Part shown: one piece after another, positions 1-8,007 of the stretch | Layout: the number at the start of each line of letters is the position of its first letter | Numbering within the stretch: the first letter of the stretch is position 1 | Origin: Lentinus brumalis | Taxonomy: Eukaryota; Basidiomycota; Agaricomycetes; Polyporales; Polyporaceae | Assembly: GCA_001792895.1 (NCBI GenBank) | Contig: MARA01000117.1 | Coordinates: 1-29,345, forward strand | Length of the DNA: 29,345 nt | Direction: 5' to 3' | Position numbers and translations under genes: made by a program | Notes under the pieces: model-generated | Database searches by the model: none | The model's input: the letters and a program-made list of their open reading frames with translations, nothing else | Told to the model about the DNA's origin: nothing

Positions 1-2993
1 TCCAGTCCGATCGCGGCGCGGCAAGAGCGACGACCAAGAAGTCGAAGAAAAAGAAGAAGGGCGGGAAACCCGGCAAGAAGAGCCATTTCGTTGGGGTGCG
101 CGAAGAATTCCTGCACCGGTTTCTCATCCCCTTCGTCGCACTCAAGGGAGCTGCTCGAGCCTCTCAAAACACATTCTGGCAACAACTATTCGCTCTCTTC
201 TGGCTCACATTCCCCTACTGGTACGCCCTCGACGAGGACCCGGCTCTGAACCCTCGTCCCGCCCCCGAGGAGACCCCGGAGGAGCTAGCCGAGAAGGGCA
301 AGATTATAGCTGATACGCAGAAGGTGCGCCATACGACTGCTCACGTCAGAAGTGTTGTGCTCATTCGTATCCTACAGCGCATCAAGGCCCACCTACGCTA
401 CCGTCGTGCGCTCCACATTCGCCAGACGAAGAACCCGTGGGACGGGTTTTTCCCGGACGTCAACGCTCAATTGAACCCATCTCCTGCACCCCGACAGCTC
501 GCACTATGGCAACTCTACATGTCGAAGAAGACCGACGATATCGACGCAGAGTACGAGGCCCGCTGGCCCTCCGCCGGTCTCGATAAAGACCACAAGTTCG
601 CGTTTCGCTGCAAGATAGCCAGAGAGCTCTTGGAGCGCGAGCCGGCGGAGTACAAGGCTGAATTGAAGGCAGAAGTCGATCAGATGCACGAGGACGACTT
701 GCAAGTCGAGCAGGACATGCGCGACGCCATGGATGTGCCGGTAGAACTTGACATTCAAGTCCAGTACGCTCTTCTGATGCTTCTATGTCTGTGCTATGCT
801 AACACGTCTATTAGGGCTAGAGAAACCATCGCCGGCATCGTGCAACCTCTTCTGGAGGCTGTGAGGAAGCGCACTGGATTCTATATCACGATGCTTTGCG
901 GCATCCCCTTGGTAGAAGGCTCGCGTGAATTTCAGCTGAAAGTGTAAGTGTTGCTTCCTCGATCGTCATTCTCCTTTGTTCTTTGTTCCTCGTTCCTCGC
1001 TCGTTGATCGCTCTTTGTGCTCGGTGCCAGTCTCCTATCCTTCCCGCTGTCTGATACTTACTGTCCATCTCAGTATCACCGCTGGCAAGTCGTCCGGACC
1101 CCTACCTTTGCCATGGCATCTAGCCGAGCAGGCGGAGTTCAAAACCGATGTCATGGGCTCGTTCACGCGGTTCTTGACATTGACCAAAGGTACGTTTCTC
1201 ACTCGAAGTTTCTAAGCTTATATGTATCCCTCATGCGACTCCAGAGTACGAGGAGCGGCTTCAGAAGCTCGGAATCACGCCCAACTCCAACCCCGCCGCT
1301 GCGAGCTCTAACGCCACCACGTCCTTGCCCTTGTCCCCTTCCACAACACCCACGACAGCCCCATCCCCAACCGAGCAGCCCGCCGGAGGTACCAGCAAGA
1401 AGAAGCCAGCACGCTCGAGGAAGGGCCCTGCGGCGACTGTTGCTGCTACGTCCAAGGCCACCGCGTCGAAGGGCAAGTCCAAGGCTAGGCGCACACGCAA
1501 GGACAACACGTCTGGTTCTGAGTACTCAGGGTCCGAATCCGAGTCGGAATCGGACTCTGATTCCTCGTCTGAATCGTCCGACTCAGACAGCGACTCCGAG
1601 TCTGAGGACGATAGTACCCCTCGGGAGAACCTCATCACCTACGACGATCTCCCCGAGGATGCTGTCGTCCCTTCTCTAGAGTCCCTCAAACTCAGCGAGC
1701 ACATCGTCGCCTTCCACAACACGCTGAATCCGGAGGAGCAGCGCATCCGGCGGTACTGGTGGGGAACGTACGACACGTTCGGCCGTACTCACATGGTGCC
1801 CACGCTGGTCGCGAAGGAAGCAGAGCAGAGGGCTAAGCGTGGAGCCACCGGTGCCGCTCTGCCCTCAACATCGTCGTCACTCCAGCAACCCCGCGTATCC
1901 CCTCGGACTTCTCCAGCAGCGTCGCCACTCTCCTCTGCGCAACCCCAGCCTCAGTCTACAGCCCGATCTGGAACGGCACATGTCCTCGAGGGTTCTGCGT
2001 CGCCCGGCAGCCCTGCGCCCTCATCGATGTCCAATGTCACGATGCTGCGCGGTTCGGGTACCGCACCATTTCCTGAGGCGCCAAACAACATGCTGCCCGA
2101 CAACACTGCGAACACCACGCTGCCCGACGATGCTGCGACCCGGAGCCCGTCCGACGGCGCTGCCAACACGACGCCGTCCGATGCAGCGAGCGCGACGCCG
2201 CCTCACTCTGTGGACAAGTCCGCGCGTGGGCCTGTTCGCGTTCCTGCTGGCAGTCAGGACAACACGTTCGCCGGTCCTCGCCCTGAGGACATCATCATCG
2301 TGAACGAGGACGGGTGGCCAGCGTGGCTTCGAGATGGATTCAACTATCTTGAGGCTCAGCAGCTCGGTCGGATTTTCATGCAAGCTGTCGAGTGGTGGAC
2401 TGTACTGGAACGTTCGTACAACTGGGAGAAGAATGTGAGTTACTCTTCTGTTATCGTGTGCTATCGTCGCAATCGCGCTAACACAGTGTTCACTATCCAG
2501 AAGAAGGGCTTCAGCGTTGATCATCGCCCTCCCCAGCTCGAGCATTGGATGCGCGTCCTGCGACGAAACTACTCAAAGGCTCCTGAGATCAAGAACGACG
2601 TCGAGTACGCGAGCTCGTGGTGGAAGTGGTGGGGTGGACTTCAGCCCGAGTGGCGTGAGCGCGACTCTGAAGGTCGTCCGATCGTCGGAGGCACGGGAGA
2701 TTGGGAGGGCCTTTGCAAGCCCGGACAGAACGGCTTCATGATGGTCTTGTTGTCCCTCAGCTGGTGGAAGGCCGTCGCGTCGGAGGCCACACTGTCTCTC
2801 TGGGAGGACGCCGTCAAGGATGTCGCATGGGTGATTATGGAGATGGCGAAGGGTTCTATGACGCAGGCGAAGGGTTCAAAGTGCGTGCACCCCCTCTCTC
2901 ATTATCCGCTTTGTCTAACTACCTTCCAGGAAACACGCTCGGTCACAGGAAGAAGATTCCGATGGCAGATCGAAGCGTGCACGCCGTTCGTGA
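1..2993 (+). CDS. Hypothetical basidiomycete protein, 5' partial, five exons
   Basis: I infer exons 3-943, 1074-1189, 1245-2434, 2501-2880 and 2930-2993 (TGA 2991-2993). Donors are GTAAGT, GTACGT, GTGAGT and GTGCGT, with AG acceptors. The joined exons total 2691 nt, a whole number of codons (896 aa plus stop), which supports the model. The frame is open at the left edge, so the true start lies outside the window. Visible parts in order: a lysine-rich basic tract (about 12-75 nt), a helical region with W/Y/L-rich segments, an acidic Ser/Asp/Glu run (about 1508-1615), a Pro/Ser/Thr-rich low-complexity linker (about 1840-2260), a tryptophan-rich segment (WWTVLERSYNW, SSWWKWWGG, LSWWKAV), and a basic C-terminus ending SKRARRS. 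The basic tracts could be nuclear signals. I recognise no catalytic domain. The pattern resembles lineage-expanded Agaricomycete hypothetical proteins, but I cannot name a family. Confidence 0.8.
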
Positions 2994-4332
2994 CTACAAA
3001 ATTGAAGTCCCTAGCGAAGCATGCCCTCTCAAGGCTCAGGTACGCATCCCTACGCATACATCGGCCATTGTTCGAGTCTTTCAATATCCGCATCATCCCA
3101 CCTTGCATCCCGATCACGCCTCAAGCATCCTTCCCCTCCTCATTGTCCCTGCTCGTTCAATGTTCTCCCCTGGTCGTTCATCTTCGTCCCCTGCTTGCTT
3201 CGCATTTGAAGGTCCCTGCTTAGTTGTCCACATCACTCTTCGTACATCTGAATCAACACCCCTCATTCCTTCGTCTTCACTACGCATCCCTTCTGCTCCT
3301 TCTGCTCCTTCGTCTACGCCGCTACTCGTACATCTGAATCTTCTCCCCCTCCCCTTCATTTTCGCTGCTCGTTCCTCCTGCTTGGTTGTCTTTCCCGCTA
3401 CTCGTCATATGAGTGTTCGACCTTCGCCCCTTTTATTGATACATTTGCAATCAACATTGCGTGGGCCAGCATGAACAGTCTTCTCGTTGAGACTGTTTCT
3501 GTGTTCCCGTTCGTCATCCATGTCCTCGATTTGTTTCGCCTTGATTGTAGTAAGTAGGATGCTTGTCATCAGTGCACTTGGCTTGAGAGAATGAGTGATG
3601 AGACTTGGCAGACCAACAGTGTGACTTTCCGATCTTGAGGGCCTCATTTGTTGTACTTAAAGACCACTTCTGGCGGTAAGTGTTGTTATCTTATGTAATC
3701 AAAGCACTGTAAGTAAAAGGACCACGTATCAAGTGAGTCGTCTAGCATCAAGGATAGTGCTCTCTCTCTATATATCTCTCACATTCGAGGCTCTGATTGA
3801 TACCCTATAATTTGCACAACCAGTCTCTAGTTTCAAGTACAGAGTAAATAGCCAGGTAGTGCCTTGTAAGCTTCAAAAAAGTCACCTATGTGCTGGCTAT
3901 TATGATCAGTGCCGCAGCTTGGACAACAAAAATGTTGAGAGCACAAGGACAGCAATACCCGAGGTACACTTGATGTCTATCTATGCCTCAATTGCGTGGC
4001 TACAGCCACCTGCAAAGAGACGGCAGTGTGAGCATCCCGATTTGGGAGGTACACTGCCCAATCAAGCACAGGCGCCGGATGGATGGTATACCGGCCGCAT
4101 TTGGCAGCTGAGGCGCCCGCGCGCGCATTTCCTGCACGCTGGCGCTCAAAAATGCTGCAGGTTACCGCATTTGGGAGCGTGCCGAGGTGCCGGTGCCCCC
4201 GCTTATGCCCTGTATTCCTATCTACTCAAACAGGCTATTCGTTATGATATATCACGTCCCCTGCCTATTCGTATTACAATGAGGGCTGGGTAAACTACCT
4301 ATTCGTATTATATCATGACTGCTACACCTAGT
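2994..4332. other. Intergenic sequence between the last internal gene and the repeat array
   Basis: The first part (about 3039-3420) is C/T-rich and is probably 3' UTR plus spacer of the upstream gene. The open frames here have no splice or motif support. Positions 3640-3860 are AT-richer. Positions 4206-4310 hold short imperfect direct repeats of a CCTATTCGTATTA-type word. No RNA gene or credible coding region was seen. Confidence 0.55.
3847..3901. repeat. Short inverted repeat (9-bp arms)
   Basis: AATAGCCAG at 3847-3855 is matched by CTGGCTATT at 3893-3901, with AGGT/ACCT extending the pairing inward after a few bases. It could be a hairpin or the ends of a very small element. Nothing else supports a function. 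Confidence 0.35.
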
Positions 4333-4428
4333 GGACCACCTGCTGTCGTGAGCGGTTGACCGCTCGTACCTCATCGTGAGCGGACGACCGCTCGTACCTC
4401 GTCGTGAGCGGCCGACCGCCTGCTGTGA
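4333..4428. repeat. 28-bp palindromic minisatellite, short block upstream of PLE copy 1
   Basis: Three units of the form GTGAGCGGNNGACCGC plus CTCGTACCTCRTC. The block is the same as 15414-15508 and 23570-23664, which lie at the same place next to the other two PLE copies. The match begins sharply at about 4333, so this is where single-copy sequence ends and the array begins. Confidence 0.75.
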
Positions 4429-4443
4429 GGGTTAGGGTTAGGG
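4429..4443 (+). repeat. Telomeric repeats at PLE copy 1 3' junction
   Basis: GGGTTAGGGTTAGGG lies exactly where the minisatellite meets the 3' end of the - strand PLE. This is the expected junction if an endonuclease-less PLE was primed from a telomeric G-overhang. Confidence 0.85.
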
Positions 4444-4446
4444 AGG

Positions 4447-4463
4447 GCGGTGCGAAGCACCGC
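4447..4463 (-). other. 3'-terminal hairpin of the PLE RNA
   Basis: Perfect 7-bp stem GCGGTGC / GCACCGC with a 3-nt loop, directly before the CCCTAACCCTAACCC end of the - strand RNA. The same hairpin is present in every pLTR. It could be an RT recognition structure or a cap on the terminal telomere-complementary tail; this role is inferred. Confidence 0.7.
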
Positions 4464-4499
4464 ACTAAAGACGTGTGCTAAGAAAAGACTATGTAGGCG

Positions 4500-4571
4500 A
4501 AGCAGCCAACAGGCTCGGTAGAGACTACCGCAGCTGCTGTTTCGCCTTTATACGGCTCATCAGGGCTGCTT
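4500..4571 (-). ncRNA. Hammerhead ribozyme (type I topology)
   Basis: On the - strand, reading 4571 to 4500: stem I AAGCAGCC, core CUGAUGA, stem II GCC-GUAUAAA-GGC, core GAAA, a long stem III opening with CAG...CUG and ending in a perfect GGUAG-UCU-CUACC hairpin, then the NUH triplet GUU, and the stem I partner GGCUGCUU (8 of 8 pairs). All invariant core bases are present. Predicted cleavage is between 4508 and 4507. The strand is the same as the RT. Hammerheads are known in pLTRs of Penelope-like elements, so the family context fits. The GUU site, rather than GUC, may slow cleavage. Confidence 0.92.
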
Positions 4572-4849
4572 AGGTAAGATACCTGCTGTCACTTAACTCC
4601 GATGTCGGACGGTGACTAATCCCGGCCTCGGAGTTAATGACGCGATAACGCTTATGTTCCGATCCGCTTGACGCGGACCGATCAAGACATTGTCATGTAA
4701 TATGACAGAAATGCCGAGTTCCGACATCTATTCTCTCACCCCACACCGGTTATGTCTCGGCCCGAGTCCGAGGTTCCCGCGAGGGGACACCGGTGTAATA
4801 ATAGATATGCCGATCGGAGTTTCCGATCGGAAATGGTTCCTCAAATCCT

Positions 4850-5059
4850 ATTGGCTGGCAGCTGCCGTGACGGCGCCTACTAAGCCAGTATATAAGCCGG
4901 ACCAGAGTCCGCCTAGTCCCCCAGAGCGCGCAACGGCTGCGCTCCGGACCGGTCGGATCACTCCGGCCGGCGGTAAAGGTAAGTGCCTGGCGACTAATTG
5001 ACCCGGTCCGGGCCGTAGCGGAGCCGGGGTACAGAGCGCTTGGCTTCTTACCATAACAG
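4850..5059 (+). promoter_or_regulatory. Candidate telomere-directed promoter plus small intron inside the pLTR
   Basis: On the + strand, opposite to the RT: ATTGG (inverted CCAAT) at 4850-4854, TATATAAG at 4889-4896, and 83 bp further on an excellent donor AAG|GTAAGT (intron from 4979) with a pyrimidine-containing acceptor ATAACAG ending at 5059. The elements are conserved in all five pLTRs. A transcript from here would run toward the telomere and be G-rich. This is a motif-only call; the reverse strand of the TATA is weaker. Confidence 0.4.
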
Positions 5060-5204
5060 GGTAGACTTCAATCCGGGGTTAACCGGCTGTTCGGTCCGAG
5101 GCGTCTAGGCCTCGGGTCACGTGGCTGGGTATAGGGCGCCTAGGACGCACCTGCGGGTTCCCAGTTAGGTTCGGTTAGGATTTGGTTGGGGTTCGGTTCG
5201 GTTA

Positions 5205-5754
5205 GGGTTAGCTAACAGTTACGATGTCAGACAGATAAGCATAAATAACAATAAGTTATTAAGCACTCACGGTTAGGGTTGGGTTAGAACACTGTACAAC
5301 CCACGAACTAGTGACGTGTTCGCGTGAGTTACTATTGTTATCGCATCTGCGTATAAGGAATTAGTGAATAAAGATGTTCCCCATTGGTCAAGTACCGATG
5401 GGGTCAGGAGACCTGGTTCACAGGCTGGTTTTTCATGGCGCCGAGGACTCCCAGCTACATGTGAACATTGTTTAAGCTACGGCCATTTGGCACCCAAATG
5501 TACCATGCGTGGGTTCAGCGCAACGGCTGAGGCGGTGTGCGGCCCAGGTAAAACCCCGGCAAAACACGGTGGATGCGGAACATTGCCGCAGAGCCACTTA
5601 ACCATCCTCTCCCCAAACTCACATGGTAGTAATGGTGGTCCTACATTTGGGAGCTTCCGAAGAAGGCCCCGTCTCCTCGCTCGCCGTCACGCGGACGATC
5701 AAGCGATTTAGTCTTACGTAGCGAGGGCTGAACGAATCCCCAACGGAGAGACGC
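5205..5754 (-). other. PLE spacer between RT stop and pLTR
   Basis: About 550 bp downstream of the RT stop. It has a GTTAGCTAAC palindrome next to the pLTR, a degenerate telomeric stretch (about 5273-5287), and on the opposite strand a zinc-knuckle-like coding scrap. No continuous - strand reading frame with recognisable motifs was seen. Confidence 0.6.
5460..5501 (+). pseudogene. CCHC zinc-knuckle fragment antisense to PLE 1
   Basis: The + strand encodes CEHCLSYGHLAPKC, an exact CX2CX4HX4C zinc knuckle as in Gag-like and LINE ORF1 proteins. The open frame around it runs to about 5711. Upstream the frame differs between copies because of a 2-nt indel near 5437. It may be a relic of another retroelement trapped in the PLE tail. 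The same motif occurs at 17307-17348 and 25464-25505. Confidence 0.5.
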
Positions 5755-7512
5755 TCAACCGAAGAACATCTTATTCGGGGATGGCGAGCGACGATGAATA
5801 TTATCACGATAGTCATTGCGATACGCGAGTTGCGCATCGTGATATTCTTCATGGTCAACAGTAACCGTCGACGGCCCAGCTAAGGGCTGGGTGTGTGCAA
5901 CACCCATCCGCTGCACATGTGCAATAGACGTCGACGACTCGTCAATCCCTGTGAGAACCATCTTTTTCCAAAGACTGGTTAAATCAAACATATTACGAGT
6001 GCGTTTGCGACTCGTAATCATTCGTCTATTTAGGATATTAATTTTTCTGACGTCGGGGATCAACAGGTGCCCCCCAAGGGTATCCGGGACCTCAACGAAG
6101 AGGTCCGGCTTCACCTCGAGGTCTCCCATGTCGACCGTCGGTCTGGGCCAATCAGCGTTAGTAAACACTGTATTGAGCCCGGCGTCGGTACGCGAGTACC
6201 AATCACGCCAATATCCTAAGATGGTATCTCCTAATTCCTTGGCACTGAAATAATTCCATGCCGAGTTATACTCGGTTTTCAAGACCAGAACGCCCTCACT
6301 TTCGCTGGCGTCATGAGTAGAGTCACTAAGACGCCGTTCCCAGCGTTCTGTAGCGTTTTTCTTGACCCAAGTATATACAAGTTCCTGCGGATAGCCGCGC
6401 TTGACGTACAAGGCTACCAACTCTCGTACGCTGTCTAAGTAGGTGGTAAATTCACTACTAAGCACGGCCATCCGTGATAGTTCACCAATAAAAGTACCAC
6501 GCTTGACATTAAGCGGGTGGTGACTTATCCACGGAATTCTTTCCATGTGGTTTCGTTGCTTCCTGAATGGCCTCCATTGAAGGCGACCGTCGCGATCAAA
6601 ATAGAATGTCGCATCCAGGAAATTACAGCGCTCACTGCCAACTTCCCACAAGATTTCGCAACCATCGAACGCAATTAGATCTTTGCAGATGCGTTTCGCG
6701 CTGTTACCATCACTTGCACGGACGATCGCAAAGCAATCATCGATGTAACGACCATAGAAAGCAAATCTATTGTCGGTTAAGACTTTGCATTTATTTTCAA
6801 AATACCAACCATAAAGATTGGCAAGGTCCGGAGACTCTGCGACACCCATAGCTAGGCCTCGCTTTTGCAGGTAATGCTTGCCTTGAAATTGCGAAATTAA
6901 AAGTTCACAACTAACATGTAAGCAGCGTCGGAAGATCTCAGCAAATCGTCGCATTTGGCTGCCTTGAAACCCGGCAACGACGCCATCATCTTCTGTTGCG
7001 TTGAATTCAACGACTTTATCCCCGTATTTGTAGTCGAGCCACATTTGGTACACGATATCCAAGCATGGTTCTAGTGGAATATTGGGGTAAAAAGCAACAA
7101 CATCGCCGGTGACGAGATACCAGTTCTCGCCAAACGGCAACGACGGTAGTTGGAGCTGGCTTAATTTTTTCACCAAGTCTTTGGTTCCGTGTATAACGGT
7201 TGGCACCGCTTGGATAAGCGGTTTAAGCTCTTTTGAAACAAATTTTCCGGCAGGGCCCATGATGACGGAGTGACATGGCACAATCGGCCTGAATCCTACA
7301 GGCTTTTTATGTATTTTGGGAATACCATAAAATTGCGGGTAGGCGAATGTTTCGCCGTCATCGCTTAATTTCGACTTAATAAATTCGTCTACTTTTAGCT
7401 CGGCCAATACGATAACATCTTCCACTAGCTTAGCTATGGATCGTATTTCCTTTTGTTTCCTCCTCATGATCGTGTCTGCTCGTTCTTTGGAAATGAGCTT
7501 ATAATCGGCATC
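5755..7512 (-). CDS. Penelope-like reverse transcriptase, N-terminally truncated, otherwise open
   Basis: Reverse transcriptase that would copy the PLE RNA onto chromosome ends. Counting from the internal Met at 7467 (570 aa), motifs in order are: YGIPKIHK and RPIVP (47-64), motif A GDVVAFYPNIP with catalytic D122, motif B GLAMGVAESPDLANLY (204-219), motif C YIDD (D243/D244), then the primer-grip/thumb region with NFLDATFYFD. The frame stays open upstream of that Met to the break at about 7512, so the Met is not the true start. The N-terminal DKxG-like segment seen in copy 2 is missing. The C-terminus after the thumb (ending NKMFFG) has no GIY-YIG domain, as in the Coprina/Athena group. Catalytic residues are intact, but with the N-terminus lost the copy is probably inactive. 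Confidence 0.88.
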   Translation of the reverse strand, partial: DADYKLISKERADTIMRRKQKEIRSIAKLVEDVIVLAELKVDEFIKSKLSDDGETFAYPQFYGIPKIHKKPVGFRPIVPCHSVIMGPAGKFVSKELKPLIQAVPTVIHGTKDLVKKLSQLQLPSLPFGENWYLVTGDVVAFYPNIPLEPCLDIVYQMWLDYKYGDKVVEFNATEDDGVVAGFQGSQMRRFAEIFRRCLHVSCELLISQFQGKHYLQKRGLAMGVAESPDLANLYGWYFENKCKVLTDNRFAFYGRYIDDCFAIVRASDGNSAKRICKDLIAFDGCEILWEVGSERCNFLDATFYFDRDGRLQWRPFRKQRNHMERIPWISHHPLNVKRGTFIGELSRMAVLSSEFTTYLDSVRELVALYVKRGYPQELVYTWVKKNATERWERRLSDSTHDASESEGVLVLKTEYNSAWNYFSAKELGDTILGYWRDWYSRTDAGLNTVFTNADWPRPTVDMGDLEVKPDLFVEVPDTLGGHLLIPDVRKINILNRRMITSRKRTRNMFDLTSLWKKMVLTGIDESSTSIAHVQRMGVAHTQPLAGPSTVTVDHEEYHDAQLAYRNDYRDNIHRRSPSPNKMFFG

Positions 7513-7708
7513 ATTGATAGGTATTTCTGTAACCCCCTTAGGGTTAGGGGGAGGTAAGGGTGAGCATTATTGGGCTGAATGTACGTTGCGAGCGGTCGAG
7601 TTGCTGGAGAGCATAAATTGCGGCGGAGGAGCGGTTGGTGGCAGGGAGGTGGGTGTAATTGGTATGAGTAGCAAACGAGCGGGCAACCGCTCAGAACTGT
7701 ATAGAAGA
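7513..7708. repeat. B head module, copy 1
   Basis: About 196 bp shared by all eight B blocks. It opens with ATTGATAGGTATTTC, then CCCCC-TTAGGGTTA-GGGGG (7533-7551), then a conserved stretch with palindrome-like words. After about 7708 the B copies diverge into two continuations. Other heads start at 11733, 14319, 15159, 19889, 22475, 23315 and 27999. Confidence 0.85.
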
Positions 7709-8007
7709 TGAGCAGTTGACTATAGTAAGTTGCCAGCTGCTCACGATAACTTCAATGAGATATGAGCATATGAGCGGTCGACCGCTCACCGTGATCGGCC
7801 AGCGACAGAACCATCGTAAGGATCAACAGTGCATTCCGAGCGGTCGGCCGCTCACATGGTACGTACGGGACTGATCTACAGTAATATCCTTGGCCATAGA
7901 AAGTGCTCAGCCAATAAATGAGCTTGGAAGCATCAATCCGAGTGGTCGACCGCTCTGCGGGATTGTGTCGCTGTTTGTATGCACCGTAGCAATGCAAGTG
8001 CTGTTCG

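Larger units (their letters stand above)
4441..5204 (-). repeat. PLE pseudo-LTR unit, single copy in PLE 1
   Basis: A 764-bp unit that reappears as tandem pairs in PLE 2 and PLE 3. It starts and ends in TTAGGG-like sequence. Read on the - strand, its 3' end contains the hammerhead ribozyme and then a GC hairpin. It also contains a perfect CCGATCGG direct repeat with a 5-bp gap (about 4810-4830) and several G+C-rich dyads. The small open frames in it lack motifs and are probably not genes. Confidence 0.8.
4429..7512 (-). mobile_element. Penelope-like element copy 1 (endonuclease-less, Coprina/Athena type), 5'-truncated
   Basis: The element runs on the - strand: RT (7512 to 5755), a ~550-bp spacer, one pLTR (5204 to 4441) with a hammerhead ribozyme, then telomeric repeats. 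The 5' end is lost at about 7512: copies 2 and 3 continue another ~527 bp of coding sequence, whereas here the sequence switches to the constant edge of block B, with ATT shared at the joint. No GIY-YIG endonuclease follows the RT. Its orientation (3' end inward, 5' end toward the telomere) and its junctions match the published behaviour of telomere-attached PLEs. Confidence 0.85.

Noticed and set aside
1261..1638. 125-codon - strand frame rich in Ser/Asp/Glu
   Set aside because: It is the antisense shadow of the acidic serine run in the exon of the upstream gene.
3859..4293. 144-codon + strand frame in the spacer
   Set aside because: No motif, odd composition, no splice or promoter support, and single-copy here. 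More likely a chance frame.
3600..4330. tRNA or other small RNA gene in the spacer
   Set aside because: No A/B-box pair or cloverleaf found; the only structure is a 9-bp inverted repeat.
4690..5001. 103-codon + strand frame in each pLTR
   Set aside because: It spans the TATA-like element and palindromic GC-rich DNA, has no recognisable domain, and its persistence is explained by the near-identity of the pLTR copies.
5755..7512. RT as LTR retrotransposon, LINE or telomerase
   Set aside because: The motif set (YGIPKIHK, DVVAFYPNIP, MGVAESPDLANLY, YIDD) and the pLTR hammerheads fit Penelope-like elements. No integrase, protease, RNase H, apurinic endonuclease or telomerase T motif is visible.
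7513..7708. Head of B as a Helitron terminus
   Set aside because: No TC 5' end, no CTRR 3' end with hairpin, and no consistent A/T target across the five joints.
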